In this document: in pieces, positions 17,043 to 24,725 of the stretch
Layout: the number at the start of each line of letters is the position of its first letter
Numbering within the stretch: the first letter of the stretch is position 1
NCBI RefSeq assembly: GCF_014199955.1
Contig: NZ_JACHOQ010000004.1
Location: 1-64,000, forward strand
Length of the DNA stretch: 64,000 nucleotides
Direction of reading: 5' to 3'
DNA from: Brevundimonas aurantiaca
GTDB lineage: Bacteria > Pseudomonadota > Alphaproteobacteria > Caulobacterales > Caulobacteraceae
Position numbers and translations under genes: made by a program
Notes under the pieces: model-generated
What the model saw: the letters and a program-made list of their open reading frames with translations, nothing else
The model's database searches: none
What the model was told of the DNA's origin: nothing

Positions 17043-18044
17043 TCAATCGGCCGCTGCGGGTTTGCCGCGGGTGCGGCCGGGCGGCGCAGGGGCGTTCAGC
17101 CCGGCGAGCAGGGCCGCGATCCGAGCGATGTCGCGGACGACATCCACGTTCTGGAGCCCTGGACCGCTGCGATCAAACACGCCCGGCCGATTGCTTGTGG
17201 CCGTCACCACGCCCCAGACCTCGTTGTTGTGCCGGATCAGGATCGGGATGGACGCAACCGACCTGTAAAGTTCCTCACGCCGGGGATCGCGGTCCGGGAC
17301 GGGATATTCGGAGAGGATGTAGTCTTGGGCCGTGTCGGGCAGGATGACCTCGCCGTCTGGATTGGCCTCGGCCTTGTGCCAGGCGGCGCCGGTGAAACCC
17401 TTGCCCTTTCGCCAACTGCGCCCCCCGGTCCGGGCAAGCTCGGGATCGGTCCACTCCGCCGCGATGCGCACCATCTGATCGCCTTCGCGTCGGAAGATGG
17501 AGACGGTGAAGACGTCGGCGGCCTTATAGTCGACGGCGCTGCGGATGGAGGTGATGGATCGCCTCAGCAGGGTCGCGGCGGTCGCCTTCTTCGCCGCCTC
17601 GTCCGAGGACAGAAGCCCGGCCTCGACGGCCTGCAGCATCTGTTCGATGGCTTGCAGCCGTTTCCGCCGTCGCTCGTCCAGGGCGGTGGCGCCGTCCTCG
17701 ACCTTCCGACGGTCCGCCGCAATCTCCCGGCCCAGCTTGATCGCCTGCTCGGCCGCGTCCTCCGTCGATTTGAACTGGGCGCCGATCTCGATCTTCTTGA
17801 AATCCATGGCGCCTACCAGCGCCGCGCTGACGAAGGCCAGAATGACACCGGCGATCAGGGCGACCAGACCGGGCGTGCCGGTCGGATCCAGTCGCGACAG
17901 GGCCACGATCAAGGCGCCCAGGGCGCCGAGGCCGATCAGCCAAGGCCGATACCGCTCAAGATGCAGCACCCGGTCAGAATATTTGGTCAGGACGTCGCGG
18001 GCGTCGCCGCGAAGCTGCGTTTCAAACTTGTCGAAATCGTCCAT
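17043..18044 (-). CDS. Membrane-anchored GAF domain protein
   Basis: A 333-residue protein. Two transmembrane helices near the N-terminus (about 34-52 and 56-80) are followed by a charged, probably coiled-coil linker (about 95-150) and then a C-terminal GAF-like domain (about 155-315, with VFTVSIFRREGDQMVRIA, GKGFTGAAWH and IPILIRHNNEVWGVV). There is no kinase, cyclase or DNA-binding output, so it may be a sensory adaptor. The ATG at 18044 has GGAGG six bases upstream and is preferred over the ATG at 18050. Confidence 0.75.
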   Translation of the reverse strand: MDDFDKFETQLRGDARDVLTKYSDRVLHLERYRPWLIGLGALGALIVALSRLDPTGTPGLVALIAGVILAFVSAALVGAMDFKKIEIGAQFKSTEDAAEQAIKLGREIAADRRKVEDGATALDERRRKRLQAIEQMLQAVEAGLLSSDEAAKKATAATLLRRSITSIRSAVDYKAADVFTVSIFRREGDQMVRIAAEWTDPELARTGGRSWRKGKGFTGAAWHKAEANPDGEVILPDTAQDYILSEYPVPDRDPRREELYRSVASIPILIRHNNEVWGVVTATSNRPGVFDRSGPGLQNVDVVRDIARIAALLAGLNAPAPPGRTRGKPAAAD

Positions 18045-18154
18045 CCGCATCCTCCCCGGCCGCGCCTGCACGCCATGGATCACCCTAGCCGGAAACAGGA
18101 TGGGAGACGACTTTAAAGGGGGCTGGGAACAGGTCTCGGTTGCGCTTCCGCCCC

Positions 18155-18484
18155 CTACCCTTGCACCTTCTCCGTCAGGAAATGCCGGCCCTGGCGGTCT
18201 TCGATTTCGACGATCCACAGGTCGGGGTCGTATTGGCGCTGGCGGGCGATATAGGCGTCCAGTTCGGCCTCGCTGTCCGAGGTCACGGGCTGGATCCACA
18301 GCCGCTCGCCGTCGGGGCCGAAGGCTTCGGCATAGAGGCGGGCCGTGCGGGTCGAGGTGTCATAGGCCTTGACGATCACGGCGCCGGCGCGGGGGTCGCC
18401 CTTGTTCACCACGACGGCGTGGGCGCCTTCGATCTCGGCGCGGCGGATCAGGGCGCCGACCCACAGGTCGCTGGACAGAAGCAA
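18155..18484 (-). CDS. DUF1491 family protein
   Basis: A 109-residue protein matching the alphaproteobacterial DUF1491 family: N-terminal SSDLWVGALIRRAE, the GDPRAGAVIVKAYD core, and the C-terminal DPDLWIVEIEDRQGRHFL. The start is a TTG at 18484. Function is unknown. It is divergent from the gene at 18540, with 55 bp between. Confidence 0.85.
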   Translation of the reverse strand: MLLSSDLWVGALIRRAEIEGAHAVVVNKGDPRAGAVIVKAYDTSTRTARLYAEAFGPDGERLWIQPVTSDSEAELDAYIARQRQYDPDLWIVEIEDRQGRHFLTEKVQG

Positions 18485-18539
18485 TTCGCTAACCCTGTAA
18501 GGAAACCAGACTCAAAGGCCCGGCCGCTAGGCTCGGCCC

Positions 18540-19436
18540 ATGATCTTACGGCCTTATCCCCGGCGAACCCAAGTCCCTATCGGCGCGGCCCTGATCGGCG
18601 CGGCCGTGGTCGGGGCGGTGGTGATCGCGGGCGATCCGGTCGCGGCCCAGGCCGCCTCGGGGGCGGCCGACCGCTTCTATGAGCGCAGCTTCGTCCTGGC
18701 CGCCAATGAGCGGTGCGGCCTGTTTCAGCCCCAGCTGACGGCGGCCCTGAGCGCCTCGACCTGGCAGGCGCGGGGCGCGGCCCTGCGGGCCGGCGCCGAT
18801 CCGCGGCGACTGTCAGAGGCCGCCGCCCGCGCCCGCGCCCGCGCCGCCGCCGCCGCCTGCGATTCCGCCGACATGAAGACGGTCAGCGGTCGGGTGAAGG
18901 CCGCCTTCGCCGGCTGGTCGCGCACGGCGCGGATGACCTTTCCCGGCGACCGGGCCGCATGGAGCGCCGACCGCGCCGCCTACAGCCGCCCGACCTGGCG
19001 GCTGATGCAGGGAACCGCCGTCGGCGGCTCGCCGGTGCGGTTCGGCCTGGTCGGGGCGATGGACCGGGCGGATCAATTGACGGCGGTGGTCTCCTGGCAG
19101 GGGCGGTCGCGACCGACCGGGGTGCGGCTGGTCATGCGCGACACGACGGTGGCGCCCCGGCCCTGGCTGGCGCGCGAACTGCCGCCTGCGGCCCAGCGCC
19201 GGGTCTTCTGGGCCTCGGGCGTGACGACGGCCGATCCCGGCCTGCTGGTCCAGGGGCGCACGGCGGGTCAGGCCTGGCGCTTCCCCCTGGCGGCGGCCGA
19301 CGCCCTGTCCGGCCTCGATCCGCGCGAGGTCTTTACGGTGGAGTTCGTCTTCCGCGACGGCAGCGTGGCGCGCACGGTCTTCGAGGCGGGCGACTTCGCC
19401 GCCGGCCGCGCCTTTCTGGCCATGGGCCAGACTTAG
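18540..19436 (+). CDS. Conserved exported protein of unknown function
   Basis: A 298-residue protein with an N-terminal hydrophobic signal or anchor segment (about 14-32, ending near VAAQAAS). An Ala/Arg-rich helical half follows (about 35-145, two Cys), then a beta-rich half (about 155-298, MDRADQLTAVVSW, RLVMRDTTV, VEFVFRDGS). I do not recognise a named family. It stands alone between divergent DUF1491 and the convergent kinase gene; only 25 bases separate it from the latter. Confidence 0.7.
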   Translation: MILRPYPRRTQVPIGAALIGAAVVGAVVIAGDPVAAQAASGAADRFYERSFVLAANERCGLFQPQLTAALSASTWQARGAALRAGADPRRLSEAAARARARAAAAACDSADMKTVSGRVKAAFAGWSRTARMTFPGDRAAWSADRAAYSRPTWRLMQGTAVGGSPVRFGLVGAMDRADQLTAVVSWQGRSRPTGVRLVMRDTTVAPRPWLARELPPAAQRRVFWASGVTTADPGLLVQGRTAGQAWRFPLAAADALSGLDPREVFTVEFVFRDGSVARTVFEAGDFAAGRAFLAMGQT

Positions 19437-19461
19437 AGCCTGACCTGGACGTCCGCCCGGC

Positions 19462-21165
19462 TCACGCCTCGTCCTGCGGTCCCGCGTCCTCGGCAGGCGT
19501 CGACAGGGTCGCGACCGGCAGGCGCACCATGGCCGCCACCCCTTCGCCCAGGGTGCTGTCGATCGTCAGGCGCCCGCCGTGCAGTTCCGCCAGCGACCGG
19601 ACCAGCGACAGGCCCAGCCCCGTCCCTTGCGCCTTCTGATCGGCGCCGCCGGCCTGTTCGAACGGCCGGCCCAGCCTTTGCAGATCCTCGGGCGCGATCC
19701 CCACGCCGGTGTCGGACACCACCAGCTCCAGATAGGGGCCGATCCCGTCCAGCGTCAGGGTCACCGACCCGCCCGCCGGGGTGAACTTCACCGCATTGGA
19801 CAAGAGGTTCAGCGCCATCTGCTTCAGGGCGCGGGCGTCGGCCTCGACCTCCAGCGGATGGGGCGGCAGGACGGGGGCCAGATGCACGCCTTTTTCGTCG
19901 GCCTGGGGCCGGATCAGGGCCACGGCGGCCGAAACGGGATCGCGGGCGTCGAACCGGTCCAGGGCCAGTTCATACCGCTCGGCCTCGATCTTGGACAGGT
20001 CCAGAACGTCGTTGATCAGGTCCAGCAGATGGCCGCCCGCCTGATGGATGGACTCGGCATAGTCGGCGTATCGGTCGGGCAGGGGGCCGAACAGGCGCTG
20101 GCGCATGATGTCGGCGAAGCCGATCACGGCGTTCAGCGGGGTGCGCAGCTCATGGCTCATATTGGCCAGGAAGCGGGTCTTGCCCGCGCTCTGTGCCTCG
20201 GCCTCGACCCGGGCGCTTTCCAGCCCCAGCTCGCGGGCGAACTGGGCCGTGCCGTCGAAGGCCTGGGCGATCAGGCGCGGCGCCCCCGCCACCGCCCCCG
20301 TCTCGCCGTCGTACCGGCGCAGGATCAGCACCACCCGTCGGTCCAGGGCGATCCGGGGGCTGAACATCACCTCGGCCGGCTGGCCCTGGGCGGCGCGTTG
20401 CAGGGCGCCGGCGACGCCGGGGCGGTCGGGGGCGTGGACGGCGGCGATCAGCCCCTGGTCCATCAGGGCCGGGACCGAGACGGACGGCGGGGGCGCGCCC
20501 CAGGCGGCCAGGGCGCGGCCGGTCGGCTCCAGCAGCAGGGTCAGGCCCGGCTGGGCGTTCAGCACGGCCTGGACCAGGGCGCCGTCCTGTTCGGCGCGAG
20601 TCAGACGGGCCATGCGGCGGTTGCTCGACAGACGGGCCGCCCCGGCCAGGGCCAGAACCGCCAACAGGCCCGACGCCGCCGCCAGGACCGGCGGCTGGGC
20701 GGTCGATCCGATCAGCAGGGTCGAGATCAGGCCCGAGATCAGCGGCAGGGCCAGGCCCGCCGTGCCCAGCCGGATCAGCCGGTCTTCGCCGATCCTGGGA
20801 TCGTCAAGCACCAGCCCGGCCGCCAGGGGCAGCAGCAGAAGCCCCGGCGTCGCCCCGGTGGCCCCGCCGGTCAGGCCCGCCGCCGCCACGGTCGCCAGAA
20901 GCCAGCCGCCCATCAGGCTGAACCTCAGACCCGCCGTGTCGCGCACCATCAGGGCCACGCCCGCCACGCCCGGCGCGGCCGTCAGCAGCAGGGCCGCCAG
21001 GACCGTGGGCTCCAGCCGGGCGAAGCTCTGGGCCGCCAGGGCCGTCAGGGCGACCGCCGCCGCCCAGCCCGCATGCCACAGGGCGACCGGCGCCGCCGAC
21101 GGCTGAGCCGCCGACGCCGCTGCGGTCGGGACCGCCAGCCCGGGTTGTGGAGGGTGATTATGCAA
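19462..21165 (-). CDS. Six-helix PAS histidine kinase (PleC/DivJ type)
   Basis: A 567-residue sensor kinase. There are six hydrophobic helices (about residues 27-177), a PAS-like segment (about 190-310), and HisKA with FLANMSHELRTPLNAVIGF followed by LFGPLPDRYADYAESIHQAG. The HATPase has NLLSNAVKFTP, SDTGVGI and GTGLGLSLV. The HisKA sequence and the six-helix topology resemble the Caulobacter DivJ/PleC group that feeds DivK and CtrA. DivJ identity is plausible but not proven from sequence alone. It is divergent from sufE. Confidence 0.85.
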   Translation of the reverse strand: MHNHPPQPGLAVPTAAASAAQPSAAPVALWHAGWAAAVALTALAAQSFARLEPTVLAALLLTAAPGVAGVALMVRDTAGLRFSLMGGWLLATVAAAGLTGGATGATPGLLLLPLAAGLVLDDPRIGEDRLIRLGTAGLALPLISGLISTLLIGSTAQPPVLAAASGLLAVLALAGAARLSSNRRMARLTRAEQDGALVQAVLNAQPGLTLLLEPTGRALAAWGAPPPSVSVPALMDQGLIAAVHAPDRPGVAGALQRAAQGQPAEVMFSPRIALDRRVVLILRRYDGETGAVAGAPRLIAQAFDGTAQFARELGLESARVEAEAQSAGKTRFLANMSHELRTPLNAVIGFADIMRQRLFGPLPDRYADYAESIHQAGGHLLDLINDVLDLSKIEAERYELALDRFDARDPVSAAVALIRPQADEKGVHLAPVLPPHPLEVEADARALKQMALNLLSNAVKFTPAGGSVTLTLDGIGPYLELVVSDTGVGIAPEDLQRLGRPFEQAGGADQKAQGTGLGLSLVRSLAELHGGRLTIDSTLGEGVAAMVRLPVATLSTPAEDAGPQDEA

Positions 21166-21324
21166 GCGCCGTCGCCATCATGGGTCGTCCCCAGACTAAA
21201 CGCCGCGCCGAGTCGGCGCGAGGCCCCTCCCGTGTCAGGCGATCTGCAACCGCGCGTTCACCATGAATTTCGGGGGACAAACCGGCCGGTTGTCGTTAAC
21301 GGCCGGGCGGCCTATCTGGCGGCC

Positions 21325-21762
21325 ATGACCGATCGCACGCCGCCCGCCGACAGCCTGGACCAGACCCTGGCCGACCTCGCCGAGGATTTCGACCTCCTGG
21401 GCGACTGGGAGCAGCGGATCGAATACGTCATCGAACTGGGCAAGGGGCTGGCGCCCCTGGACGCGGCCGATCGGGTGGAGGCCAACAAGGTGCCGGGCTG
21501 CGCCGCCCAGGTCTGGCTGGCGGTCCATCCGGCCGAGGGGCGGCTGTGGTTCGACGCCGACAGCGACAGCGCCCTGTCCAAGGGCAATATCGCCCTTCTG
21601 CTGAAACTCTATTCGGGCCGGACCCCGGCCGAGATCCTGGCCTTCGACGCCAAGGCCGCCCTGGACCGGCTGGGCCTGCCCTCGGCCCTGACCCGCCAGC
21701 GCGCCAACGGCCTGAACAGCATGGTCGGCCGCATCCGCGAGGCGGCCCTCGCGACGGCCTGA
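21325..21762 (+). CDS. sufE: Cysteine desulfuration protein SufE
   Basis: A 145-residue SufE-family sulfur acceptor that takes persulfide sulfur from SufS for iron-sulfur cluster assembly. The acceptor Cys59 lies in NKVPGCAAQVW, and RANGLNSMVGRIRE is the typical C-terminal motif. The ATG at 21325 gives the family length; the frame is open far upstream but there it is antisense to the kinase gene. No other suf genes are adjacent. Confidence 0.93.
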   Translation: MTDRTPPADSLDQTLADLAEDFDLLGDWEQRIEYVIELGKGLAPLDAADRVEANKVPGCAAQVWLAVHPAEGRLWFDADSDSALSKGNIALLLKLYSGRTPAEILAFDAKAALDRLGLPSALTRQRANGLNSMVGRIREAALATA

Positions 21763-21838
21763 CGCTTGCTAAGGTCATAGTGCGCTACGCTTTTAGAGTA
21801 ATGTCGCTTAGTTGACACAGGCGCGGCTTAACGGCGTC

Positions 21839-22882
21839 ATGGCCCGGCTTGCAATCAAGTCCGGCCGGCTGGTCGGTCACCCTCTTCCCCATCGGCCGTC
21901 GCGCGTCGGGCCAGGATTTCAACTCCGAATGTTCGACATCTGGCGGTCCGGATATCTGAGGCGTCCCCTGACCGAGGTCATGGATCGACCCCCTCGCCCC
22001 GACGAGATCGTCTGGCTGCCCGACCGCGGCCCCCACGCCTTTTACGCCGACCCCTTCGGCCTGGAACGCGACGGGGTTCTGACGGTCTTTGTCGAGGCCT
22101 TCGACTATCGGGTCCGGCGGGGCGACATCCACTACTGCCAATATGACGCCGACGACCGGCTGGTGGGGCAGGGGGTGGCCTTGGCCGAGCCCTGGCACCT
22201 GTCCTATCCGACCCTGATCGAGGACGGGGGCGAGCTCTATATGCTGCCCGAAGCCTATAAGAGCGGCGGCCTGATCCTTTATCGCTGCCGGCGTTTTCCC
22301 GACGACTGGGAGGCGGTGGCGCGGCTGGGCGCGTCGCCGGCCATTGATGCGACGGTGGTGCGCCACGACGGCCGATGGTGGATGTTCCACGCCCTGCCGG
22401 GACCGGACGACCGGGCCATGCGCGAACTGCATCTGGCCTGGGCCGAGCGGCTGACCGGGCCCTGGACGCCTCACGCCGGTCGCCCGGTGATGAGCGGCTT
22501 TCAGACCTCGCGGCCGGGCGGCTCGGCCTTCGTCCATGACGGCGCCCTGCATCTGCCGGTCCAGGACTGCGCCCCCGCCTATGGGGCGGCGGTCAACCTC
22601 TTGCGGATCGACGTCCTGACGCCCCAGAACTTCGCCGCCACGGTGGTGCGGCGGTTCGAACCGGGCGATCTGGCGGCGGGCTTTTCCGACGGGCTGCACA
22701 CCCTGTCGGGCGCGGGCGGCGTCAGTTTCCTCGACCTCAAGTCGGTGCGCCGCGACCGCGCCGAGCCCTGGCTGAAGACGCAGTACAAGCTGCGCCGCGC
22801 CCTGGGGCTGAACGGTTCGCGCCGGACCGGCGTGGACGTCCATCCGGCCCTCTTTTCTCCGCCCTCCGCGTCTCAGAGTTGA
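21839..22882 (+). CDS. Glucosamine inositolphosphorylceramide transferase-like propeller protein
   Basis: A 347-residue protein with repeated blade-like strands: PHAFYADPFGLERDG, RGDIHYCQYDADD, EPWHLSYPTLIEDGGELYM and DATVVRHDGRWWMFHA. This is the five-bladed propeller pattern of GH43/GINT1-N-like proteins often found beside glycosyltransferases in polysaccharide loci. No signal peptide is seen. The ATG at 21839 is used; a TTG at 21812 is possible. It ends two bases before the next gene, a glycosyltransferase, so the pair is probably an operon for a surface glycan. Confidence 0.7.
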   Translation: MARLAIKSGRLVGHPLPHRPSRVGPGFQLRMFDIWRSGYLRRPLTEVMDRPPRPDEIVWLPDRGPHAFYADPFGLERDGVLTVFVEAFDYRVRRGDIHYCQYDADDRLVGQGVALAEPWHLSYPTLIEDGGELYMLPEAYKSGGLILYRCRRFPDDWEAVARLGASPAIDATVVRHDGRWWMFHALPGPDDRAMRELHLAWAERLTGPWTPHAGRPVMSGFQTSRPGGSAFVHDGALHLPVQDCAPAYGAAVNLLRIDVLTPQNFAATVVRRFEPGDLAAGFSDGLHTLSGAGGVSFLDLKSVRRDRAEPWLKTQYKLRRALGLNGSRRTGVDVHPALFSPPSASQS

Positions 22883-22884
22883 CC

Positions 22885-24039
22885 ATGCGTGTCGCCGTCG
22901 TCCTGCCGCGCGGTTGCGGCTTCCGCCCCGACCGGGCCAATTCGATGGAGACGGTGGTGCGGACCCTGGCGGCCCACGCCCGGTCCCAGTCGGCCGTGAC
23001 CCTGATCTGCGACGCGGACCAGGCGACCGCCTCCGATCCCCGGCTTCTGACGGTGCCTCCCGGCCTGGGCGGGCGGGCGCGAAACCGGCGGATCAAGGCC
23101 CTGTTGGAGACCCTCCAGCCGGATGTGGTCGAATATCACCAGCAGCTGAAGTCGGCCTCGGACCTGGCCGCCGAGGGGCCGCCGGCGACCTACGTCCTTT
23201 ACCGCCACACCCGGATCAAGCCGCCCCGCCATCCGCTGGACGCCTGGCGCTACGGACGTCGGCTGGCGCGGTTCGACCGGCTGGTCTTCGTCAGCGAGGC
23301 GGCGGGGCAGGAGTTCGCAGCCGACTATCCGGCCCTGGCCGACCGGGTCAGCGTGGTGTGCAACCCCATTGCGGTCGAGGCCTGGCGCGCCGATCCCGCC
23401 GACAAGGAGAAGCTGATCCTGTTCTGCGGCCGGGCCATGGCGGACAAGGGGCTGGACCTGTTCTGCATCGCCCTGGCCCGCGCCCTGGACGCCCATCCCG
23501 ACTGGCGCGGGGCCCTGGTTCTGGGCGACTGGGAGCGGCACCAGGCCTGGGCCGATCCCTATCTGGGCCTGCTGGACCGGTTCGGCGACCGGGTCGAAAT
23601 CCTGAAGTCGGCCCCGCTGGAGGCGGTGCGGGCGGTCACGCGGCGGGCGGCGATCGCGGCGACCCCGTCGCGGGTGCGCGAGGCCCTGGGCCTGACCGCT
23701 CTGGAGGCCCACGCCGCCGGCTGCGCCCTGGTCTCCTCCGGTCGCGGGGGTCTGCGCGAAGCCAGCGGCGACCACGCCCTCTATGTCGAGGTGGACGGAC
23801 CCGACCCCCTCGCCGCCGCCCTGGAGCGGCTGATCACGGAGCCGGAGACACGGCTGGCCCTGGCCCGGTCCGGCCAAACCTTCGTGGCCGAGGTCCACGC
23901 CCCCGAGGCGCGGGCGGCCCAGCTGGATCGGCTGCGCGAAGCCTGGACCGAACAGGCGCGCCGACGGCGGGCGGAGGCGCCGCCGCGCCCGCGCTTCAGC
24001 CTGCCGCGTCTGGGCCTGCCGCCGCTCGGCCGGGCTTGA
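22885..24039 (+). CDS. Family 4-type glycosyltransferase
   Basis: A 384-residue GT-B fold enzyme. The N-terminal acceptor domain includes RANSMETVVRTL and DVVEYHQQLK. The C-terminal nucleotide-sugar domain has LILFCGRAMADKGLDLF and the donor-binding region EALGLTALEAHAAGCALVSS followed by GGLREASG, typical of retaining GT4 enzymes. The ATG at 22885 lies two bases after the stop of the propeller gene. The sugar donor and acceptor are unknown; a role in lipopolysaccharide or capsule decoration is likely. Confidence 0.88.
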   Translation: MRVAVVLPRGCGFRPDRANSMETVVRTLAAHARSQSAVTLICDADQATASDPRLLTVPPGLGGRARNRRIKALLETLQPDVVEYHQQLKSASDLAAEGPPATYVLYRHTRIKPPRHPLDAWRYGRRLARFDRLVFVSEAAGQEFAADYPALADRVSVVCNPIAVEAWRADPADKEKLILFCGRAMADKGLDLFCIALARALDAHPDWRGALVLGDWERHQAWADPYLGLLDRFGDRVEILKSAPLEAVRAVTRRAAIAATPSRVREALGLTALEAHAAGCALVSSGRGGLREASGDHALYVEVDGPDPLAAALERLITEPETRLALARSGQTFVAEVHAPEARAAQLDRLREAWTEQARRRRAEAPPRPRFSLPRLGLPPLGRA

Positions 24040-24052
24040 GGGGAGGGGCCGC

Positions 24053-24649
24053 TCAGCCCTTTCGGATCAGACTGTCATAGACGTGGGTGACCGCCTCGAA
24101 GGTCACGCGGGGCGGCCGATCGCCCAGGGGCGCCGGTTCGAACGCCTGGTCGATCAGGCCCGCCCCCAGCGGATCCTCGACCTTGTCGGTGTTCCATCCC
24201 AGCAGCAGCCGCCCGCCGGGCCGCAGCACCGCCGCCAGGGCCGCCAGGGCCTGACGCTGCTGTTCGGGATGATCCACGCCGTAGCCCAGCACCCCGTTGC
24301 ACACCACCGTATCGAAGGTCAGGTCGGCGAACAGGGCGTCGGCCTGACAGACGTCTCCGGTCCGGTGGCGGCCCGCCCGGCCCCAGCGAGCGGCGCCGGG
24401 GTCGATGTCGGTGGTCCAGACCTCGCCCCCGCCCGCCTCCAGGGCGGCGTAGTCGTCCAGCGTATATTCCCGGCACCCGACCCACAGGATGCGCCCGCCC
24501 AGGGCCGACAGGGCGGGCACGTAGCTTTCGGCCATCACCCGCCGGTCGGGCAGGGTCCGGATCCGCCGCGCCTTGGCTGAGCGCCTTGCGCCGCCCTGGA
24601 CGTCGCCTTTGGCGCCCAGCCATGCTCTGATCCGCCGCCCAAGGCCCAT
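24053..24649 (-). CDS. Class I SAM-dependent methyltransferase
   Basis: A 198-residue protein with a Rossmann-like methyltransferase core: ILWVGCREYT (motif I, with GxG degraded to VGCR), TTDIDPG (acidic ribose-binding residue), FDTVVCNGVLGYG and LRPGGRLLLGWN. It is convergent with the glycosyltransferase (14 bases apart) and may methylate a glycan. This is an inference from position, because the substrate is not visible. Confidence 0.78.
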   Translation of the reverse strand: MGLGRRIRAWLGAKGDVQGGARRSAKARRIRTLPDRRVMAESYVPALSALGGRILWVGCREYTLDDYAALEAGGGEVWTTDIDPGAARWGRAGRHRTGDVCQADALFADLTFDTVVCNGVLGYGVDHPEQQRQALAALAAVLRPGGRLLLGWNTDKVEDPLGAGLIDQAFEPAPLGDRPPRVTFEAVTHVYDSLIRKG

Positions 24650-24725
24650 CTCGGTCTCCCCATCCCTGTCCGGTGTTATCGGACCGCCGCTCGCGCGCCA
24701 ACCGTTCGATGCGGCAAGGCGCAGG

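Noticed and set aside
19579..21300. Very long plus-strand frame running through the kinase into sufE
   Set aside because: The part before 21325 is antisense to a clear histidine kinase and has low-complexity composition; only the sufE part is real.
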